Of a stretch of DNA of 10,135 nt, positions 6,221 through 10,135 are shown piece after piece (position 1 is the stretch's first letter; each line of letters starts with the position of its first letter). The notes beneath the pieces were generated by a model. It worked only from the letters and a program-made list of their open reading frames with translations. It did no database searches and was not told the DNA's origin. This DNA comes from Alphaproteobacteria bacterium (GTDB lineage: Bacteria > Pseudomonadota > Alphaproteobacteria > ATCC43930 > CGMCC-115725): assembly GCA_030039975.1 (NCBI GenBank), contig JASHUO010000279.1, forward strand, positions 1 to 10,135, read 5' to 3'. Both the position numbers and the translations under genes were made by a program.

Positions 6221-8494
6221 CTACTCCGCTGCCTCCGCGCGGCGGTCGATCGCGGCGCGCAGCCGCGGCGGCGAGATCGGCAGATCGGGCATGCGCACCC
6301 CGATGGCGTCGCAGATTGCGTTCGCCACCGCGGCCATGGGCGGGACGATCGGCACCTCGCCCACGCCCTTGACACCGAAGGGATGGCGCGGGTTCGGCAC
6401 CTCGACGACGACCGCCTCGATCATTGGCAGGTCGGAGCATACCGGCACGCGGTAGTCGAGGAAGCCCGGATTCTCGAGGCGCCCGTCCTTGTCGTAGATG
6501 TATTCCTCGTTGAGCGCCCAGCCAATCCCTTGCGCGACGCCGCCCTGAATCTGGCCTTCGACATAGCTCGGATGGACGGCGCGGCCGACATCCTGCACCG
6601 CGGTGTAGCGCAGGATCGTCACATGGCCGGTCTCGAGGTCGACCTCGACGTCGCAGATGTGCGTGCCGTAGCCGGGTGCCGCGCCCTGGGCGTTGATCTG
6701 CGCCTTGCCGCCGATGGGTCCGCCGGTGCGCGCCGATTTGAGGGCGATGTCGGCGAGGCTCAGCGGCTGGAACTTGCCGACGCTGGCCCCCGTCGCATGC
6801 GCCTTGCCGTCGGCCCAGGCGACGTCGTCCACGGGAATGTCCCAGCTGATGGCGGCGCGCTTGCGGAGCTCGGCCACGGCCTGCTCCGCCGCCTGCACCA
6901 CCGCCATGCCGCTCGCGAAGGTAACGCGGCTGCCCCCGGTCAAGAAATTGTAGCCGATGGCGCTGGTGTCGGCGACGACGGGCCGCACCCGCTCGACCGG
7001 AATGCCCAGCACCTCCGCCGCCATCATCGCGAGCGCGGCGCGCGAGCCGCCGATGTCGGGATTGCCCTCGACGACGACGGCGGTGCCGTCCTCGTTGATA
7101 TTCACCGCCGCGCTCGACTCGCCGCCGATGTTGAACCAGAAGCCCGAGGCGACGCCCCGTCCCTGGTTCTTGCCGAGCGGGCTCTGATAGTGCGGGTGCT
7201 TGCGCGCCGCCTCCAGGGTCTCGGCGTAACCGATGTCGCGGAAGGTCGGCCCGTAGGCCGCCTTGGTGCCGTTCTTGGCGGCGTTCTTGGCGCGGAAGGC
7301 AATCGGGTCCATGCCGATCTTGCGCGCGAGCTCGTCGACGCAGCTCTCGACGCCGAAGGTCGAGATCGGCGCCCCGGGCGCGCGATAGGCCGCGACCTTC
7401 GGTCGATTGCTCACCACGTCATAGCCGGTGATGGTGACGTTCTTGAGGTCGTACATGGCGAAGGCCGCCATGCACCCCGGTCCTACCGGCGAGCCGGCAA
7501 ATGCGCCCGCCTGATACTTGAGGACCGCCTCGGCGGCGGTGATCGTGCCGTCCTTCTTGGCGCCGATCTTGACCGAGACGGTGCCGCCCGAGGTCGGCCC
7601 GGTCGCCTTGAACACTTCCTCGCGGCTCATCACCATCTTCACCGGGCGGCCGCATTTCCGCGAGAGTGCGAGCGCCACCGGCTCGAGATAGACGAGCGTC
7701 TTGCCGCCGAATCCGCCGCCGATCTCCGCCGGCGTCACGCGGATGCTGGCGATGTCCATGCCTAAAAGCTTCGCCGCGTAGGCGCGCACCATGAACTGCC
7801 CTTGGCTGCTGCTGAAGATCTGCGCCTGGCCGTCGCTTCCCGCCGCGGCGATGCAAGCATGAGGCTCGATATAGGCCTGATGAACGGGCTTCGTCGTGTA
7901 TTTGCGCTCGACGATCGCCTCGGCCTCGGCGAAGCCCTGGGCGACGTCGCCCAGCGCGAAGACGATCTTCTTGGCGATATTCGAAGGCTTCGTGGGCGCT
8001 GGCGAGACGCCCTGCGTGATCATGCGCGGATGGAGGAGCGGCGCGTCCTCTGCCATCGCCGCTTCGACGTCGATCACATGTGGCAGCACCTCATAGCTGA
8101 CCTCGATAAGCGCCACCGCCTCCTCGGCGATCGCTGCCGTGGTGGCGGCGACCGCGGCCACCGCATGGCCCTCGTAAAGCGCCTTGTCGCGCGCCATGCA
8201 ATTGCAGGAGAGATCGCGGAAGTTCATCGGCCCTTCGCCGACGAAGGCCATTTCGTCGGGGATCTCCGGGAAGTCGGCGGATGTGACCACGGCTTTGACG
8301 CCGGGGAGCGCCAGCGCCTTCGTCGCGTCGATGCCCAGGATCCGCGCATGAGCGTGGGGGCTCCGCTTCATCTTGCCGACGAGCTGGCCCGACATGGTCA
8401 TGTCGGCGCCGAATTGGGCACGTCCCGTTACCTTGTCGACGCCGTCTGGGCGGATGGGCCGCGTGCCGACGACTCTCAGCGTCTCATAGGCCAT
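6221..8494 (-). CDS. Molybdopterin-binding large subunit, xanthine dehydrogenase family
   Basis: A 757-residue catalytic subunit of a molybdenum hydroxylase, close to the usual 750-800. Residues 1-130 form the N-terminal a/b hammerhead domain (VVGTRPIRPDGVDKVTGRAQ, then HAHARILGID). PAEIGGGFGGKTLVYLEP (255-272) carries the Gly-rich Mo-cofactor loop. RPKVAAYRAPGAP (364-376) contains Arg371, matching the substrate-site arginine of xanthine dehydrogenase. GGVAQGIGWAL (651-661) is a further cofactor contact, and GVKGVGE (707-713) ends in Glu713, the conserved catalytic base. The family hydroxylates aldehydes, N-heterocycles, purines or CO at Mo with water as oxygen source. CO dehydrogenase has A-Y-R-C-S-F-R where A-Y-R-A-P-G stands here, so CO oxidation is unlikely. 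The true substrate cannot be read. ATG 8494 has AAGGAG 9 nt upstream and overlaps the FeS gene by 11 nt. A longer in-frame start at 8833 was rejected. No Tat signal is seen. Confidence 0.95.
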   Translation of the reverse strand: MAYETLRVVGTRPIRPDGVDKVTGRAQFGADMTMSGQLVGKMKRSPHAHARILGIDATKALALPGVKAVVTSADFPEIPDEMAFVGEGPMNFRDLSCNCMARDKALYEGHAVAAVAATTAAIAEEAVALIEVSYEVLPHVIDVEAAMAEDAPLLHPRMITQGVSPAPTKPSNIAKKIVFALGDVAQGFAEAEAIVERKYTTKPVHQAYIEPHACIAAAGSDGQAQIFSSSQGQFMVRAYAAKLLGMDIASIRVTPAEIGGGFGGKTLVYLEPVALALSRKCGRPVKMVMSREEVFKATGPTSGGTVSVKIGAKKDGTITAAEAVLKYQAGAFAGSPVGPGCMAAFAMYDLKNVTITGYDVVSNRPKVAAYRAPGAPISTFGVESCVDELARKIGMDPIAFRAKNAAKNGTKAAYGPTFRDIGYAETLEAARKHPHYQSPLGKNQGRGVASGFWFNIGGESSAAVNINEDGTAVVVEGNPDIGGSRAALAMMAAEVLGIPVERVRPVVADTSAIGYNFLTGGSRVTFASGMAVVQAAEQAVAELRKRAAISWDIPVDDVAWADGKAHATGASVGKFQPLSLADIALKSARTGGPIGGKAQINAQGAAPGYGTHICDVEVDLETGHVTILRYTAVQDVGRAVHPSYVEGQIQGGVAQGIGWALNEEYIYDKDGRLENPGFLDYRVPVCSDLPMIEAVVVEVPNPRHPFGVKGVGEVPIVPPMAAVANAICDAIGVRMPDLPISPPRLRAAIDRRAEAAE

Positions 8495-8984
8495 GACGGG
8501 CGTCTCCTTTTGCCTTGCGGAGATCCGCGGCCGCGTCGAGCACGGCGCGGATGATCTTGTCGTAGCCCGTACATCGACACAGATTGCCGGCGAGCCAGAA
8601 GCGCGCCTCGCTCTCCGTCGGGTCGGGGTTGCAGTCGAGCAGCGCCTTCGCCGCCACGAGAAAGCCCGGGGTACAGAAGCCACACTGCAGCGCTGCATGC
8701 TCGAGGAAGCGCTGCTGCAGCGGATGGAGTTTGTCGCCTTGCGCCAGGCCCTCGATCGTTTCGATCGCACGGCCTTCCGCCTCGGCGCCCAGAATGAGGC
8801 ACGAGCAGAGGAGCCGGCCGTCGACAATGACACTGCACGCGCCGCAATCGCCGGAGCCGCAGCCTTCCTTGCTGCCGGTGAGGTTGAGGCGGTCGCGCAG
8901 CACGTCGAGCAGCGTCTCCTGCGGCTCGCACAGGAACTCGACCGGCTCGCCGTTGACCGTGGCGGACACGTGATGCTTGCTCAT
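8484..8984 (-). CDS. 2x[2Fe-2S] small subunit of the molybdenum hydroxylase
   Basis: A 166-residue electron-transfer subunit of standard length. The plant-ferredoxin-type cluster is bound by Cys42, Cys47, Cys50 and Cys62 (KEGCGSGDCGACSVIVDG, then L-L-C-S-C). The second cluster, close to Mo, is bound by Cys101, Cys104 (LQCGFCTPG) and Cys136, Cys138 (NLCRCTGY). Gln100 before Cys101 is the residue that contacts the pterin in the family. All eight ligands are present, so it should be functional, moving electrons from Mo to FAD. The start at 8984 overlaps the stop of the FAD gene as ATGA, with CCGGAG 7 nt upstream (coupled translation). A longer in-frame start at 9095 would add 37 Arg-rich residues inside the FAD gene and was rejected. 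It has no N-terminal signal of its own. Confidence 0.96.
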   Translation of the reverse strand: MSKHHVSATVNGEPVEFLCEPQETLLDVLRDRLNLTGSKEGCGSGDCGACSVIVDGRLLCSCLILGAEAEGRAIETIEGLAQGDKLHPLQQRFLEHAALQCGFCTPGFLVAAKALLDCNPDPTESEARFWLAGNLCRCTGYDKIIRAVLDAAADLRKAKGDARHGL

Positions 8985-9853
8985 GCTGTAGCTCCGGCGC
9001 GCGCGAAGGCGACGGCGGCGGCGCGGCGGGCGAGAACGCCCGCGACCTTGATGCGATAATCGATCGTGCCGCGCTTGTCGTCGATGGGCCTGCATGCCCG
9101 CCGCGCCGCGGCGTCGAGCGCCTGGAGAGCGGCATCGTCAAGCGTCCGCCCGATGAGCGCGTCCGCCGCCTCGGGCACCAGCAAGGCCGTTGGCGCCACC
9201 GCGCCCAACGCTACGCGCGCCTCGCGGCAGACGCCGCTCCCATCGAGCGTCACGTTGACGCCGCAGCCGGCTACGGCGATATCCATCTCTGTGCGCGGAA
9301 TGAAACGCAAATAGGCGTCGCCCGAGCGCTGCGGCCGCGGCGGCAGCTTGAAGGCGACGATGATCTCGCCCCGTGCCAGCGACGTCCTGCCCGGCCCGGT
9401 GCAGATCGTCTCGACCGGCGCCTCGCGCCGGCCGCCCGGCCCCATGATGACGCAGGTGACGCGCGCTGCGATCATGGCTGGGACGCTATCGGCCGCCGGC
9501 GAGGCATTGCAGAGATTGCCCGCAAGCGTGGCGCGTCCCTGGATCTGGGTCGAGCCGATGAGTTTTGCCGCCTCAACGACTCCCGGCCATGTCTTCTTTA
9601 GATTGGGATGCTCGCCGAGCTGGGCGCTCGGCGTGGCGGCGCCGATGATGAAGCCGCCGCCCTCCTCGCGGACACCGATCATCCCGGGGATGCGCTTCAT
9701 GTCGACGATGAGGTCGGGCTTTGCCCGCCCGGTGCGGAGCTGCACCAGCAGGTCAGTGCCGCCCGAGAGCGGCTCCGCCACCCCCGCCGCGCCGCTGAGC
9801 GTGCGCACGGCATCCTCGAGTGTGGCTGGCGCGGCAAAAGCGAGGCTCGGCAT
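8981..9853 (-). CDS. FAD-binding medium subunit of the molybdenum hydroxylase
   Basis: A 290-residue protein of the CoxM/xanthine dehydrogenase FAD subunit family, of usual length. It begins MPSLAFAAPATLEDAVRTLS. The first FAD pyrophosphate motif is AEPLSGGTDLLVQLRTG (about 26-42) and the second is GRATLAGNLCNASPAADSVP (about 106-125), both of the vanillyl-alcohol-oxidase/CO-dehydrogenase flavoprotein fold. The C-terminal ~110 residues match the CO dehydrogenase flavoprotein C-terminal domain, including LGAVAPTALLVPEAADALIG. It would pass electrons from the FeS subunit to NAD+, a quinone or another acceptor; the acceptor is not evident. ATG 9853 follows a GGGGAGGGAG ribosome site at once. An in-frame ATG at 9991 would run through the candidate promoter and adds 46 residues unlike the family, so it was rejected. 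It is the first gene of the medium-small-large-MoaD operon. Confidence 0.95.
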   Translation of the reverse strand: MPSLAFAAPATLEDAVRTLSGAAGVAEPLSGGTDLLVQLRTGRAKPDLIVDMKRIPGMIGVREEGGGFIIGAATPSAQLGEHPNLKKTWPGVVEAAKLIGSTQIQGRATLAGNLCNASPAADSVPAMIAARVTCVIMGPGGRREAPVETICTGPGRTSLARGEIIVAFKLPPRPQRSGDAYLRFIPRTEMDIAVAGCGVNVTLDGSGVCREARVALGAVAPTALLVPEAADALIGRTLDDAALQALDAAARRACRPIDDKRGTIDYRIKVAGVLARRAAAVAFARAGATA

Positions 9854-9879
9854 TCTCCCTCCCCTGGACGGTTCCGCTG

Positions 9880-9908
9880 ATTTTGGCCGGCGCAACGGGA
9901 GGTGGCAA
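9880..9908 (-). promoter_or_regulatory. Candidate sigma70 promoter of the molybdenum hydroxylase operon
   Basis: On the minus strand, TTGCCA (9903-9908; five of six with TTGACA) and CAAAAT (9880-9885; four of six with TATAAT) are separated by exactly 17 nt. Transcription would begin near 9873, leaving a leader of about 20 nt that includes the GGGGAGG ribosome site. This fits the FAD subunit gene being the first gene. It is a motif match only. Confidence 0.4.
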
Positions 9909-9960
9909 GCGCGCCTTCTTCCGATCGGCGTCACGATCGAACCTAGTGTCTGGAGAGCGT

Positions 9961-10135
9961 TTAGAGACGTCGGTGAAACGGAAACGACCATGGCGCGCTC
10001 CGCTCAAAGAACCTCGCCAGCTGCAGCAAGAGAATGTCGCTGCCTATTGGGCCAAGGACGTTTCCGAAAAAACTCTGGCCCACTGCCGCGTCCAATGCAA
10101 TGACCTTATGATGATCGCCGTCTATCGGGTGCTCC
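9961..10135 (-). CDS. Partial open frame at right edge, strand uncertain
   Basis: Read on the minus strand, 57 codons are open from the right edge to TAA at 9961. The last residues are plausible for a protein C-terminus (ARFFERSAPWSFPFHRRL), preceded by a hydrophobic LGPIGSDILLLQ stretch. Read on the plus strand in the codon-aligned frame, the same bases are also open from before 9973 to the edge. That reading is also plausible (QQENVAAYWAKDVSEKTLAH), but no good ribosome site lies in front of a possible GTG at 9973. Wobble-position GC is similar for both, so it does not decide. I prefer the minus strand because it needs no start codon here and ends cleanly before the operon promoter. I do not recognise a family for either reading. 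GC is lower than in the operon next to it. Confidence 0.35.
   Translation of the reverse strand, partial: EHPIDGDHHKVIALDAAVGQSFFGNVLGPIGSDILLLQLARFFERSAPWSFPFHRRL

Noticed and set aside
6216..6440. N-terminal extension of the MoaD-like protein from an ATG at 6440
   Set aside because: The 75 residues are Arg/Gly-rich and lie antisense-free but out of frame inside the large subunit's conserved C-terminus. ATG 6215 gives the exact MoaD length.
6383..7765. 460-codon plus-strand open frame opposite the molybdopterin subunit
   Set aside because: A long antisense frame is expected in GC-rich genes. The translation is low-complexity Arg/Ala/Asp/His-rich and mirrors the real gene.
8495..8833. N-terminal extension of the molybdopterin subunit from an ATG at 8833
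   Set aside because: The 113 extra residues are Arg/Ser-rich shadow of the FeS subunit gene in another frame. The family N-terminus begins at ATG 8494, which has a proper ribosome site.
6221..9853. CO dehydrogenase (coxMSL) identity
   Set aside because: The gene order matches, but the large subunit lacks the Cys-containing A-Y-R-C-S-F-R active-site loop.
9854..9991. N-terminal extension of the FAD subunit from an ATG at 9991
   Set aside because: It adds 46 residues not typical of the family and passes through the candidate promoter. ATG 9853 directly follows a strong ribosome site.

Overview
The window looks like a stretch of an alphaproteobacterial chromosome, probably Hyphomicrobiales-like. 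This is inferred from the high GC of the right two thirds, the codon choice, and the gene families present (a TPR/glycosyltransferase-like fusion, an HxlR regulator, a molybdenum hydroxylase operon in medium-small-large order). No marker gene fixes the genus. Base composition changes visibly: roughly the first 2.8 kb is moderate in GC, whereas about 2.85-9.95 kb is GC-rich. The last ~180 bases drop again.

Layout, left to right. (1) Minus strand, 1-2069: a large protein of about eight TPR repeats joined to a glycosyltransferase-like C-terminal domain, followed 42 nt downstream by the start of a Ser/Gln-rich small protein that runs off the left edge. (2) Minus strand, 2344-2691: an HxlR-type winged-helix regulator lacking the usual N-terminal cysteine. 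(3) Minus strand, 2961-4310: an FAD-dependent monooxygenase/oxidoreductase of unknown substrate. (4) A 346-bp divergent intergenic region with two perfect palindromes. (5) Plus strand, 4657-5805: an ExeA/GspA-like AAA+ relative whose Walker A motif is gone and whose Walker B is altered, with one membrane segment and a short Pro-rich tail. (6) Minus strand, 9853 down to 5967: a compact four-gene operon for a molybdenum hydroxylase of the xanthine dehydrogenase/CO dehydrogenase superfamily. It contains the FAD subunit, the 2x[2Fe-2S] subunit, the molybdopterin subunit, and a MoaD/ThiS-like ubiquitin-fold protein ending in Gly-Gly. (7) The right edge carries an open frame whose strand cannot be settled.

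The Mo-hydroxylase operon is the best-supported functional unit. The genes overlap by 4 and 11 nt and are then 5 nt apart, all motifs for electron flow (substrate, Mo, two FeS clusters, FAD) are present, and a good candidate promoter lies just upstream. The MoaD-like protein as fourth gene suggests a dedicated sulfur-carrier role in making or sulfurating the cofactor. The other genes seem to be independent transcription units. I see no CRISPR array, tRNA, rRNA or intact insertion sequence. The most unusual items are the predicted ATPase-dead ExeA-like membrane protein and the operon-embedded MoaD-like protein.
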